Assembly: GCF_016342785.1 (NCBI RefSeq)
Contig: NZ_JAEINH010000002.1
Location: 282,019 to 346,018, forward strand
Reading direction: 5' to 3'
DNA length: 64,000 nucleotides
DNA from: Sanguibacter suaedae
GTDB lineage: Bacteria > Actinomycetota > Actinomycetes > Actinomycetales > Cellulomonadaceae
How positions within the stretch are numbered: the first letter of the stretch is position 1; each line of letters starts with the position of its first letter. The translations under genes and the position numbers were made by a program. A model generated the notes under the pieces. It was not told the DNA's origin and did not search any database. It saw only the letters and a list, made by a program, of their open reading frames with translations. Below are positions 27,578-34,960 of the stretch, one piece after another.

Positions 27578-27664
27578 TCAACAACAGCGACAGGTGCTGC
27601 TGGGAGCGCACGCCGTCGCGATGTGACGCATCGTCACATCGGGGGCGCTCCAAACCGTGGTCAT
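27578..27664 (-). CDS. Cysteine-rich leaderless leader peptide upstream of the sulfur operon
   Basis: A 28-codon ORF begins at ATG 27664 and ends with codons for C-R-C-C directly before TGA; a further cysteine is at position 19. TACCTT lies 7 bases before its ATG and there is no ribosome site, so it is probably translated from a leaderless mRNA. Leaderless short ORFs ending in cysteine codons upstream of cysteine-synthesis operons have been described in mycobacteria as cysteine-responsive attenuators; position, polarity and content here match. Codons 9-16 lie in a 10-bp-arm inverted repeat. The peptide itself probably has no function; the act of translation is the signal. Confidence 0.65.
   Translation of the reverse strand: MTTVWSAPDVTMRHIATACAPSSTCRCC
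27619..27641. repeat. Perfect inverted repeat inside the cysteine leader ORF
   Basis: CGATGTGACG-CAT-CGTCACATCG has exact 10-bp arms and a three-base centre. It lies inside the leader ORF, upstream of its cysteine codons, so as RNA it can form a stable hairpin. As DNA it is also a good dyad for a regulator just downstream of the predicted transcription start. Confidence 0.6.
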
Positions 27665-27671
27665 GGTGACG

Positions 27672-27677
27672 AAGGTA
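27672..27677 (-). promoter_or_regulatory. -10 element of the sulfur operon promoter
   Basis: On the minus strand TACCTT ends 7 bases before the leader-ORF ATG, placing the predicted operon start at the leader peptide's first codon. Confidence 0.5.
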
Positions 27678-27807
27678 CGTCGTCCGAGGAGCGCTGTCGA
27701 TACCGTCCGAGGAGCGAGACGGCATTCCAGCATCCGGTATCCCGCGACGATCTGGGTGTGATGTCCCGATCTCGAGGGTCACCTTTGTGCCCCGTACCCT
27801 CGAAACC

Positions 27808-27813
27808 TACGAT
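27808..27813 (+). promoter_or_regulatory. -10 element of a leaderless membrane-protein gene
   Basis: TACGAT is followed by CACCCC and the ATG at 27820. No Shine-Dalgarno is present. The 130 bases between this and the divergent sulfur-operon promoter hold no other feature I can support. Confidence 0.55.
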
Positions 27814-27819
27814 CACCCC

Positions 27820-28158
27820 ATGGATCTCCTCTACGACGTCGTCCTCGTCCTGCACCTCGTCGGCTGGGCGATCGTCCTCGGCGGGTACGTCGCCAGCCTC
27901 CGCGAACCGACCCTCTACCGAGGGACCTTCCACGGTGCGCTCACCGCGCTCGTCACCGGGCTGCTCATGGTCGGCCTCGCCGAGGGGCCCCTCGGCTGGG
28001 ACCTCGACCACGTGAAGATCGCCGTGAAGCTCGTCGTCGCCCTCGCCGTGGCCGTCCTCACCTACCTGGCCACCGCACGCGACGTCCGCGCGCCCGCGGT
28101 CCGCCACGGTGTCGGGGCCCTCGTGCTCGCGAACGTCGTCGTCGCGGTCGTGGTCTAG
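27820..28158 (+). CDS. Small four-helix membrane protein, unknown function
   Basis: The 112-residue protein is almost entirely hydrophobic with about four helices: YDVVLVLHLVGWAIVLGGYV, TALVTGLLMVGLA, VKIAVKLVVALAVAVLTYL and a C-terminal VGALVLANVVVAVVV. A conserved-looking LHLVGWAIVLGGY start and a KxxVKL segment resemble small actinobacterial integral membrane proteins with no known function. It appears leaderless. The next gene starts immediately after its TAG, so they form a two-gene operon divergent from the sulfur operon. Confidence 0.8.
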   Translation: MDLLYDVVLVLHLVGWAIVLGGYVASLREPTLYRGTFHGALTALVTGLLMVGLAEGPLGWDLDHVKIAVKLVVALAVAVLTYLATARDVRAPAVRHGVGALVLANVVVAVVV

Positions 28159-28641
28159 GTGCCCGCCGCAGGAGAGGTCCTCGTCGGCCTCGCGATCCTC
28201 GTCGGTCTCTTCGGGGCCGTCACCCAGATCATCCCCGGGAGCATCATCGTCCTCGCCGCCGTCGGCGTCTGGGCCGTGATGACCGGCGGGGCCGTCGCCT
28301 GGACCGTCCTCGTCGTGTCCGTGGTCGCCGTCGTCGTCGCGGCCGTCGTCAAGTACGTCCTCGCCGGTCGGCACCTCAAGCGGGCCGACGTCCCCAACCG
28401 CACCCTCCTCGTCGGTGGCGTCCTCGGCGTCGTCGGGTTCTTCGCCATCCCGGTCGTCGGCCTGCCGATCGGCTTCGTGGCCGGCGTCTACCTCGCCGAG
28501 TACCTGCGCCGCCGGGACCAGCGCCTCGCGTGGGTCTCCACGAAGGTCGCCCTCGCGGCGACGGGCATCACCATCCTCGTCGAGCTCGCCGGGGCCCTCG
28601 TCGCCACCGGCGCCTGGGTGATCGGCCTGTTCTTCACCTAG
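28159..28641 (+). CDS. DUF456-family membrane protein
   Basis: The 160-residue protein has about four membrane helices and the family pattern: LVGLFGAVTQIIPGSIIVLAAVGVWA near the start, the polar GRHLKRADVPNRTLLVGGVLGVVGFFAIPVVGLPIGFVAGVYLAEYLRRRD centre and a final hydrophobic pair. DUF456 proteins are widespread, glycine-rich membrane proteins of unknown role. The GTG start follows the upstream stop with no gap. Confidence 0.88.
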   Translation: MPAAGEVLVGLAILVGLFGAVTQIIPGSIIVLAAVGVWAVMTGGAVAWTVLVVSVVAVVVAAVVKYVLAGRHLKRADVPNRTLLVGGVLGVVGFFAIPVVGLPIGFVAGVYLAEYLRRRDQRLAWVSTKVALAATGITILVELAGALVATGAWVIGLFFT

Positions 28642-28718
28642 GGCGGACGGCGCAGTCTCCTCACGTTCACCTACCGTCGGTCGATGAATGGGTCAAAGGT
28701 CCCTTCGATCGTCTGTGA

Positions 28719-30308
28719 GTGCCGATGTCGTCACGCCTGAGCTCCACGTCCGTCACGAGCAGGCTCGTGGTCATGCTCGTCCTGTCCGCCATCGGCATGG
28801 GGGTCCTCGCGCTCGTCGGCTCCCTCGTGGTGCGCGAACGCATCATGTCCGAGCGCAAGGACGCCACCCGGACCGTCGTCGAGACCGCATCGGGCGTCAT
28901 CGCCCACTTCGGGGCGGAGGCCGAGGCCGGGCGCCTCACCGAGGACGAGGCGAAGGCCGCGGCCGTCGCCGCCGTCAAGGAGCTCCGCTACTCGGGTGAC
29001 GAGTACTTCTGGATCAACGACATGACCCCCACCATGGTCATGCACCCCATGAAGCCCGAGCTCGACGGCACCGACCTGTCGAAGAACGCCGACCCCGACG
29101 GCAAGCTCCTCTTCGTCGAGATGGTCGACGTCGTCAAGGCCGACGGTGCAGGCTTCGTCGAGTACCAGTGGCCCAAGCCGGGGGCTGATGCGCCGCAGCC
29201 CAAGGTCTCCTACGTCACCGGCTACGAGCCGTGGGGCTGGGTCCTCGGGTCCGGCGTGTACGTCGACGACGTGCGGTCCGCGGCGCTGGCCGACGCCGGC
29301 CGCCTCCTCCTCGCGGCAGGTGCCGTCCTCGCGGTGAGCACGGTCGCGTGCGTCCTCGTCGCACGGTCCATCGTCACGCCCATCCGCCGGGCGGCCGAGG
29401 TCCTCGCCTCCGGCGACATCACCGTCCGCCTCGACGAGGGGCGTGGTCGCTCCGAGCTCGAGCACCTCGCGGTCTCGCTCAACGCGACGCTCGACCGCTC
29501 GTCCGCCGTCGCCGCCGAGGTGCAGGGGATCGCGCGACAGCTCGACACCGCCGCGGCGCGCCTCATCGACAGCGGGGACGGCATCGCCCGCACCACGAGC
29601 GCCGCCGCGAGCCGCACCGTCGAGGTCGCGGGCGCCGCGGCCGAGGTGAGCACCGGGATCGACGCGGTCGCCGCGGGTGCCCACGAGATGGGGGCGTCCA
29701 TCTCGGAGATCGCCCAGAACACGACGGCCGTCGCCCGGATCGCTGCCGACGCCGTCCGGGCCGCAGACACGACCAACCGGACCGTGCGGACGCTCGGCGA
29801 GTCGTCCGCGGAGATCGGCAGCGTCGTCAAGGTCATCACGTCCATCGCGGAGCAGACGAACCTCCTCGCCCTGAACGCCACCATCGAGGCCGCGCGTGCG
29901 GGTGACGCCGGGAAGGGCTTCGCCGTCGTCGCGAGCGAGGTCAAGGACCTCGCCCAGGAGACCGCCCGGGCCACGGGGGGCATCTCGGAGCAGGTCGCCT
30001 CGATCCAGGCGGCCGTCGAGCAGGCCGCCGGGGAGATCTCGCAGATCGCGAGCATCATCGGACAGATCAACGACTACCAGGTGACCATCGCCGGTGCGGT
30101 CGAGGAGCAGACGGCGACCACGAGCGCCATGGCGCGCACCGTGGGGACCGTGGCCGACGGTGGCCGGAGCATCGCGTCGACGCTCGCCGACGTCGAGGGT
30201 TCGACCCGTGCGGCCTCCGCGGAGATCGACACGGTGCGCGCCGCGGCCCGCGACCTCGCCGAGTCGTCGCGGTCGCTGCAGACCGCGGTGAGCGCCTTCT
30301 CCGGCTGA
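28719..30308 (+). CDS. Methyl-accepting chemotaxis protein with Cache sensor
   Basis: The 529-residue chemoreceptor has a membrane helix at about 14-40 and an external single-Cache-type sensor domain (about 42-190) with [18 protein letters not shown] and [18 protein letters not shown] second membrane helix lies at about 191-215, then a HAMP domain and the cytoplasmic signalling coiled coil. The hairpin tip is intact ([33 protein letters not shown]). Sensors with this motif set often bind small organic acids. No other chemotaxis gene is in the window. I chose GTG at 28719 because GATCGT lies six bases before it; ATG at 28725 is the alternative. Confidence 0.93.
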   Translation: MPMSSRLSSTSVTSRLVVMLVLSAIGMGVLALVGSLVVRERIMSERKDATRTVVETASGVIAHFGAEAEAGRLTEDEAKAAAVAAVKELRYSGDEYFWINDMTPTMVMHPMKPELDGTDLSKNADPDGKLLFVEMVDVVKADGAGFVEYQWPKPGADAPQPKVSYVTGYEPWGWVLGSGVYVDDVRSAALADAGRLLLAAGAVLAVSTVACVLVARSIVTPIRRAAEVLASGDITVRLDEGRGRSELEHLAVSLNATLDRSSAVAAEVQGIARQLDTAAARLIDSGDGIARTTSAAASRTVEVAGAAAEVSTGIDAVAAGAHEMGASISEIAQNTTAVARIAADAVRAADTTNRTVRTLGESSAEIGSVVKVITSIAEQTNLLALNATIEAARAGDAGKGFAVVASEVKDLAQETARATGGISEQVASIQAAVEQAAGEISQIASIIGQINDYQVTIAGAVEEQTATTSAMARTVGTVADGGRSIASTLADVEGSTRAASAEIDTVRAAARDLAESSRSLQTAVSAFSG

Positions 30309-30313
30309 CCGGT

Positions 30314-30355
30314 GGCGCCCGCCCCTCCGTGCCGTGGCCGGTCGGGGCGGGCGCC
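30314..30355. terminator. Terminator-like hairpin after the chemoreceptor gene
   Basis: GGCGCCCGCCCC (30314-30325) pairs exactly with 30344-30355 around an 18-base loop, five bases after the stop. It is GC-rich with no T-tract. Confidence 0.6.
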
Positions 30356-30398
30356 CGGGGCCCGTCCTGTCGGTGACGGGACTTAGGCTTGTCGCGCT

Positions 30399-33029
30399 AT
30401 GACTTCCCTCTTCGACCACCTCCCCGGCTTCGACGGACCCGCCGCGTCCTCGTCCGGTGCGCCCGCACCCTCCGACCACAGCCGGGCGGACGACGCCCCC
30501 GCGTCCGCCCGGCTGTCCGCCGAGCGAACCGCGGCGTGGGAGGCCGACGCGACCCACCGCGGCGAGGAGTCCCGGAAGCGCGCCGACGCGCTCCTCGACG
30601 GGCTCAACACGGAGCAGCGCGCGGCCGTCGTCCACGGCGGCGGGCCGCTCCTCATCGTCGCCGGTGCCGGGTCCGGCAAGACCAGGGTCCTCACCCACCG
30701 CATCGCGCACCTCCTCGCGACGGGCCGCGCCCGGCCCGGCGAGATCCTCGCCATCACCTTCACGAACAAGGCGGCGGCCGAGATGCGCGAGCGCGTCGCG
30801 GCGCTCGTGGGTCCTTCTGCGGGCCGCATGTGGGTGTCGACGTTCCACTCCGCGTGCGTGCGCATCCTGCGCCGCGAGGCCGCGGCCCTGGGACTTCGCC
30901 AGAGCTTCTCGATCTACGACTCGGCGGACTCCCAGCGCCTGCTGACGATGGTCCTGCGGGAGCTCGACCTCGACCCCAAGAAGTACCCGGCCAAGCAGCT
31001 GAGCCACAAGATCTCCGCGCTCAAGGACGAGCTCGTCGACCCGGCGCGGTACGCCCAGGAGTCCGGGGCGTCCGACGCCGCCGGGTCCACCGCGGCGGAG
31101 TTCGACCAGGTGCTCTCCGACGTGTACTCGCGGTACCAGGCGCGCCTGCAGCAGGCGCACGCCCTGGACTTCGACGACCTCATCATGACGACCGTCCGGC
31201 TCCTCCAGGAGCACCCCGCGGTCTCGGAGCACTACCGGCGGCGCTTCCGCCACGTGCTCGTGGACGAGTACCAGGACACCAACCACGCCCAGTACGTCCT
31301 CGTCCGTGAGCTCGCAGGAGTCGTGCCCGCCTCGACCGGCGAGTCCGGTGCGACGGGCGACGCGCCGCAGGCGGTCGCCCCGATCGCCCCGGGGGAGCTC
31401 ACCGTCGTCGGTGACGCCGACCAGTCGATCTACGCCTTCCGCGGCGCGACGATCCGCAACATCCTCGAGTTCGAGGCCGACTACCCGGACGCGCGCACCA
31501 TCCTCCTCGAGCAGAACTACCGTTCCACCCAGAACATCCTCTCCGCGGCCAACGCCGTGATCTCGCGGAACACCGACCGCAAGCCCAAGCGTCTGTGGAC
31601 GGACTCGGGGGCCGGTGCGCAGATCGTCGGGTACGTCGCCGACAACGAGCACGAGGAGGCCCGGTTCATCGCCCAGGAGATCGACCGCCTCGGCGACACG
31701 GAGAAGGTGCGTCCGGGGGACGTCGCCATCTTCTACCGGACCAACGCCCAGTCGCGTGCTCTCGAGGAGGTCCTCATCCGCGTGGGCCTGCCCTACAAGG
31801 TGGTCGGCGGGACGCGCTTCTACGAGCGCCGCGAGGTCAAGGACGTCATCGCGTACCTGCGTGCCGTCGACAACCCCGACGACGACGTGAACCTCCGACG
31901 CATCCTCAACGTCCCCAAGCGCGGACTCGGGGACCGGGCCGAGTCGATGGTCGTCGCCCAGGCCGAGCGCGACCGCACCTCCTTCGGGGAGGCCCTCACC
32001 CGCGTGGACGACATCCCTGGGCTCACCGCGCGAGCCCTCAACCCTCTGCGGGCGTTCCGGGACCTCATGGCGGGGCTGCGCGAGCTCGCGGCGAAGGGTG
32101 CAGGGCCGGCCGAGGTCATCGGGGAGGTCCTCGACCGGACGGGCTACCTCGCCGAGCTCCGCGCCAGCGACGACCCGCAGGACGGCTCGCGCGTGGAGAA
32201 CCTCGCCGAGCTGCACGCCGTCGCGAGCGAGTTCGAGGAGAGCGACCCCGAGGGCACGCTCGCCGACTTCCTCGAGCGCGTGTCCCTCGTCGCCGACGCC
32301 GACCAGATCCCCTCGAGCGACGACGCGGGCCACGAGGGGACGCCCGTGGTGGACCCGGGGGTCGTGACGCTCATGACCCTGCACACCGCCAAGGGCCTGG
32401 AGTTCCCCGTGGTGTTCCTCTCCGGTATGGAGGACGGCACCTTCCCGCACATGCGCTCCATGCACGACGAGGTGGAGCTCGCCGAGGAGCGGCGCCTCGC
32501 GTACGTGGGGATCACCCGCGCCCGGGAACGCCTGTACGTGTCCCGATCGGCCGTCCGGTCCGCGTGGGGCACCCCCAACGAGTTCCCGCCCAGCCGGTTC
32601 CTCGACGAGATCCCCGAGGAGCTCTGGGACTGGCGCCGCCGCGAGTCGAGCATGTCCACCCTGCGGGGCCCCGGCGGGTACACGGGAGGGTACGGGTCGG
32701 GCGGCTACGGGTCCTCCGCACGTCGCCGCTCCGACGACGACGACTTCGGCACCCCCATCGGCAGCGGCCGGGCCGGCGGGCGCAGCAGCGTCCCGGCGTG
32801 GAAGAAGCAGCCCGAGCCCCCCGCGCCCAGCTTCGGGTCCGGCTCGGCGCAGGCCGGAGCGGACGTCCCCTCGCTCGCCGTGGGGGACCGTGTCACCCAC
32901 GACTCCTTCGGCCTCGGGACCGTCGTCGGCGTCGAGGGCGTCGGGGCCAAGGCCGTCGCGAAGATCGACTTCGGCGGGGACGGCACCAAGCGCCTGCTCC
33001 TGCGCTTCGCGCCCGTGACCAAGCTGTGA
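30399..33029 (+). CDS. pcrA: ATP-dependent DNA helicase PcrA/UvrD
   Basis: The 876-residue superfamily-1A helicase acts in nucleotide-excision and replication repair. All motifs are present: Q-motif LNTEQRAAV, Walker A AGAGSGKTR, Ia ITFTNKAAAEMR, II VDEYQDTN, III VVGDADQSIYAFRGA, IV YRTNAQSR, V TLHTAKGLEFPVVFLSG and VI YVGITRARERLY. The C-terminus carries a Tudor-like module (VGDRVTHDSFGLGTVVGVEG...KIDFGGDGTKRLLL), used by PcrA to bind RNA polymerase. It is preceded by a Gly/Tyr-rich linker (GGYTGGYGSGGYGS type). A TAGGCT hexamer lies nine bases before the ATG. Confidence 0.98.
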   Translation: MTSLFDHLPGFDGPAASSSGAPAPSDHSRADDAPASARLSAERTAAWEADATHRGEESRKRADALLDGLNTEQRAAVVHGGGPLLIVAGAGSGKTRVLTHRIAHLLATGRARPGEILAITFTNKAAAEMRERVAALVGPSAGRMWVSTFHSACVRILRREAAALGLRQSFSIYDSADSQRLLTMVLRELDLDPKKYPAKQLSHKISALKDELVDPARYAQESGASDAAGSTAAEFDQVLSDVYSRYQARLQQAHALDFDDLIMTTVRLLQEHPAVSEHYRRRFRHVLVDEYQDTNHAQYVLVRELAGVVPASTGESGATGDAPQAVAPIAPGELTVVGDADQSIYAFRGATIRNILEFEADYPDARTILLEQNYRSTQNILSAANAVISRNTDRKPKRLWTDSGAGAQIVGYVADNEHEEARFIAQEIDRLGDTEKVRPGDVAIFYRTNAQSRALEEVLIRVGLPYKVVGGTRFYERREVKDVIAYLRAVDNPDDDVNLRRILNVPKRGLGDRAESMVVAQAERDRTSFGEALTRVDDIPGLTARALNPLRAFRDLMAGLRELAAKGAGPAEVIGEVLDRTGYLAELRASDDPQDGSRVENLAELHAVASEFEESDPEGTLADFLERVSLVADADQIPSSDDAGHEGTPVVDPGVVTLMTLHTAKGLEFPVVFLSGMEDGTFPHMRSMHDEVELAEERRLAYVGITRARERLYVSRSAVRSAWGTPNEFPPSRFLDEIPEELWDWRRRESSMSTLRGPGGYTGGYGSGGYGSSARRRSDDDDFGTPIGSGRAGGRSSVPAWKKQPEPPAPSFGSGSAQAGADVPSLAVGDRVTHDSFGLGTVVGVEGVGAKAVAKIDFGGDGTKRLLLRFAPVTKL

Positions 33030-33076
33030 GCAGCGCCTGACCCCGTGACGCGGCGCGGAGGTCCATACTCGACCCC

Positions 33077-33754
33077 ATGCGAAGCGAGCTCTTCAACCAG
33101 GCCCACAACGCCGTCCACACGGGCGAGCGCTACACCCTCCAGAGCAGCAAGATGCTCAAGGTCGCGCTCGGCCCCGACGTCCTCGCCGCGAAGGGCGTCA
33201 TGGTCGCCTACACGGGCAGCATCACGTTCAACCACGAGAGCGCCGGCAGCATGGCCAAGCTCGTCAAGAGGGTCGTCACCTCCGAGGACCAGCCCCTCAT
33301 GCGGGTCGCCGGGCAGGGTGAGGTCTACTTCGCGCGGGCCGCGAGCACCGTCTTCACGATCCTCCTCGAGGGCGAGGGCATCAGCGTGGGGGGCGGGTCC
33401 GTCCTCGCGTTCGACGCCGCCCTCTCCTGGGACGTCCACCGCACCAAGGGGGCGGGGATCCTCGGCGGCGGGCTCTTCAACACGGTGATCGGCGGGCACG
33501 GCACCGTCGCCCTGACCTCCGACGGGCCGCCCCTCATCCTCGACTGCTCGCAGCAGCCCGTGTACGTCGACACCGACGCGGCCGTGTGCTGGTCCGCGAA
33601 CCTCGCCCCGGGGATCGTCAACAGCATGAACGTCCGGTCCATGCTGCGCGGGGGCTCCGGCGAGGCCGTCCAGTACGCGTTCCACGGCCCGGGCTTCGTC
33701 GTCGTCCAGCCGTCCGAGGGGCAGGCGATGCCGGCGGCGGCAGGGAGGGCCTGA
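33077..33754 (+). CDS. AIM24-family protein
   Basis: The 225-residue protein is a double-psi/beta-sandwich AIM24 (TIGR00266) family member. It shows QSSKMLKVALGPDVLAAKGVMVAYTGSITF, LMRVAGQGEVYFARAAS, VGGGSVLAFDAAL and GLFNTVIGGHGTVALTSDGPPLIL. The cellular role of bacterial members is not established. It has no signal peptide or membrane segment. CATACT lies seven bases before the ATG, consistent with a leaderless mRNA. It converges on the LacI gene with 20 bases between stop codons. Confidence 0.88.
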   Translation: MRSELFNQAHNAVHTGERYTLQSSKMLKVALGPDVLAAKGVMVAYTGSITFNHESAGSMAKLVKRVVTSEDQPLMRVAGQGEVYFARAASTVFTILLEGEGISVGGGSVLAFDAALSWDVHRTKGAGILGGGLFNTVIGGHGTVALTSDGPPLILDCSQQPVYVDTDAAVCWSANLAPGIVNSMNVRSMLRGGSGEAVQYAFHGPGFVVVQPSEGQAMPAAAGRA

Positions 33755-33774
33755 GGCGCGCCACGCACCACACG

Positions 33775-34806
33775 TCACACGACGCGTGCCGCGGGTGGCG
33801 CCGTCGAGTCCCGCACCACCAGGGTGGGCGGGAGCACCTCGTGCCGGTCGGTCGTGCGACCGGCGAGTCGCTCGGCGAGCATCTCGGCCGCCAGCGTGCC
33901 CATGAGCGGGCGCGGCTGGTCGACGCTCGTGAGCCTGGGGCGCACGATGCGCGAGATCGTCGAGTTGTCGTAGCCCACGACGGACAGGTCGCCCGGCAGG
34001 GACCGGCCGGCGGCGCTCGCGGCGTCCAGGACGGCGAGCGCGGCGACGTCGTTGGACGCGAAGACCGCGGTGGTGCGGGGGTCGGCGACCGCTCGGCGGG
34101 CGACCTCGTCGAGGTCCTCCTCGGTCCCGTCCAGACGGTCGCGGGCGTGGACGACGGCGCGGTCCCCGAGGCCGAGGTCGTCCATCGTGGCGAGGTACGC
34201 CCGTCGACGGGAGAGCGCGGCAGGTCGCGTCGAGCTGCTCACGTGGGCGACGTGCTCGTGCCCGAGCGCCGCGAGGTGGTGGACGGCGCTGCGTGCCCCG
34301 GCCTCGTCGTCGTTGGCGATGGTGTCGACGCCCGGGACCGGCGCCTCGAGGCGGCCGACGACGATGGTCGGGAGCGTGCGGCCCAGGCGCTCGAGCGCGT
34401 CGACGGGGACGCGTGAGCCGACGAGCACGAGTCCCTCGACGTTGAGCCCGAGGAGCATCTCGACCTGAAGTACGGTCCGGTGCGGGTCGCGCTGTCCGTG
34501 CGTGAGCAGGGTGGTGGCCCCCATGGCGGTGGCGCCGTCCTCGATGCCCGCCACGATCTCCGTGTGGTACGGGTTCGACAGGTCGTTGAGGACCACCCCG
34601 ACGAGGGCGCTGCGACCTTCGACGAGCGCGCGGGCGAGGCGGTTGCCCCGGTAGCCGAGGTCCTCCGCGCAGGTGAGGATCCGCGCCCTGGTGGCGTCCG
34701 AGATCCCGGGGCTCCCGCGCAGCGCGAGGGACACGGCCGACTTGGAGACCCCGGCCCGGGCGGCGACGTCGAGGATGGTGGGTCTGCGTGCTGCGGCCGG
34801 GGTCAC
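33775..34806 (-). CDS. LacI-family transcriptional regulator
   Basis: The 343-residue repressor has an N-terminal LacI helix-turn-helix (PTILDVAARAGVSKSAVSLALRGSPGISDATRARI, about 9-44), hinge, and a sugar-binding-protein-like core (VGVVLNDLSNPYHTEIVAGIEDGA, ASNDVAALAVLDAASAAGRSLPGDLSVVGYDN, RLTSVDQPRPLMGTLAAEML). Its GTG has no ribosome site but CATCCT lies six bases upstream. It is divergent from the HAD-ECF operon, and a perfect LacI-type palindrome lies between them. The natural reading is that it controls that operon and responds to the transported compound or a derivative. Confidence 0.93.
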   Translation of the reverse strand: MTPAAARRPTILDVAARAGVSKSAVSLALRGSPGISDATRARILTCAEDLGYRGNRLARALVEGRSALVGVVLNDLSNPYHTEIVAGIEDGATAMGATTLLTHGQRDPHRTVLQVEMLLGLNVEGLVLVGSRVPVDALERLGRTLPTIVVGRLEAPVPGVDTIANDDEAGARSAVHHLAALGHEHVAHVSSSTRPAALSRRRAYLATMDDLGLGDRAVVHARDRLDGTEEDLDEVARRAVADPRTTAVFASNDVAALAVLDAASAAGRSLPGDLSVVGYDNSTISRIVRPRLTSVDQPRPLMGTLAAEMLAERLAGRTTDRHEVLPPTLVVRDSTAPPAARVV

Positions 34807-34812
34807 TGCTCA

Positions 34813-34818
34813 AGGATG
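34813..34818 (-). promoter_or_regulatory. -10 element of the leaderless lacI-family gene
   Basis: On the minus strand CATCCT, six bases, then GTG. It lies 52 bases from the operator palindrome at 34870. Confidence 0.5.
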
Positions 34819-34869
34819 CCCCACGGAGAGGGACTCCGGGAGGTTGCCGCGACCCGCGTCGGCTCACTG

Positions 34870-34883
34870 CTGGAACGTTCCAG
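34870..34883. promoter_or_regulatory. LacI-type operator between the regulator and the HAD-ECF operon
   Basis: CTGGAACGTTCCAG is a perfect 14-bp palindrome with the central CG that is characteristic of LacI-family operators. It lies 43 bases upstream of a possible -10 (TAGCGT, 34926-34931) for the HAD-ECF operon and 64 bases before the regulator's start, so one site could serve both directions. Confidence 0.7.
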
Positions 34884-34960
34884 TCCTGTTCACCTTCCCG
34901 TCGCCCGCCGCCGGCCCGACCTGCCTAGCGTCGGTGGTGAACCCGACGTGAGGACCCCCT

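Noticed and set aside
27619-27641. CRP/GlxR-type operator (TGTGA...TCACA)
   Set aside because: The spacer between TGTGA and TCACA is seven, not six, and the site lies inside a transcribed leader ORF. An RNA hairpin explains it equally well.
27567-27782. A 71-codon frame overlapping the cysteine leader on the same strand
   Set aside because: It has no ribosome site or suitably spaced -10, no hydrophobic or known motif, and crosses the proposed promoter; the cysteine-ending frame fits better.
28731-32900. A 1,389-codon open frame on the minus strand opposite the chemoreceptor and pcrA
   Set aside because: It is antisense to two unmistakable genes, reads as low-complexity Gly/Arg/Asp/Val, and has no motif or ribosome site. 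Long open frames opposite GC-rich genes are expected by codon bias.
33775-34806. LacI protein as MalR regulator of the amylopullulanase
   Set aside because: It sits 20 kb away, has its own adjacent palindrome of different sequence, and faces an ECF operon; nothing links it to the CTGCAA repeats.
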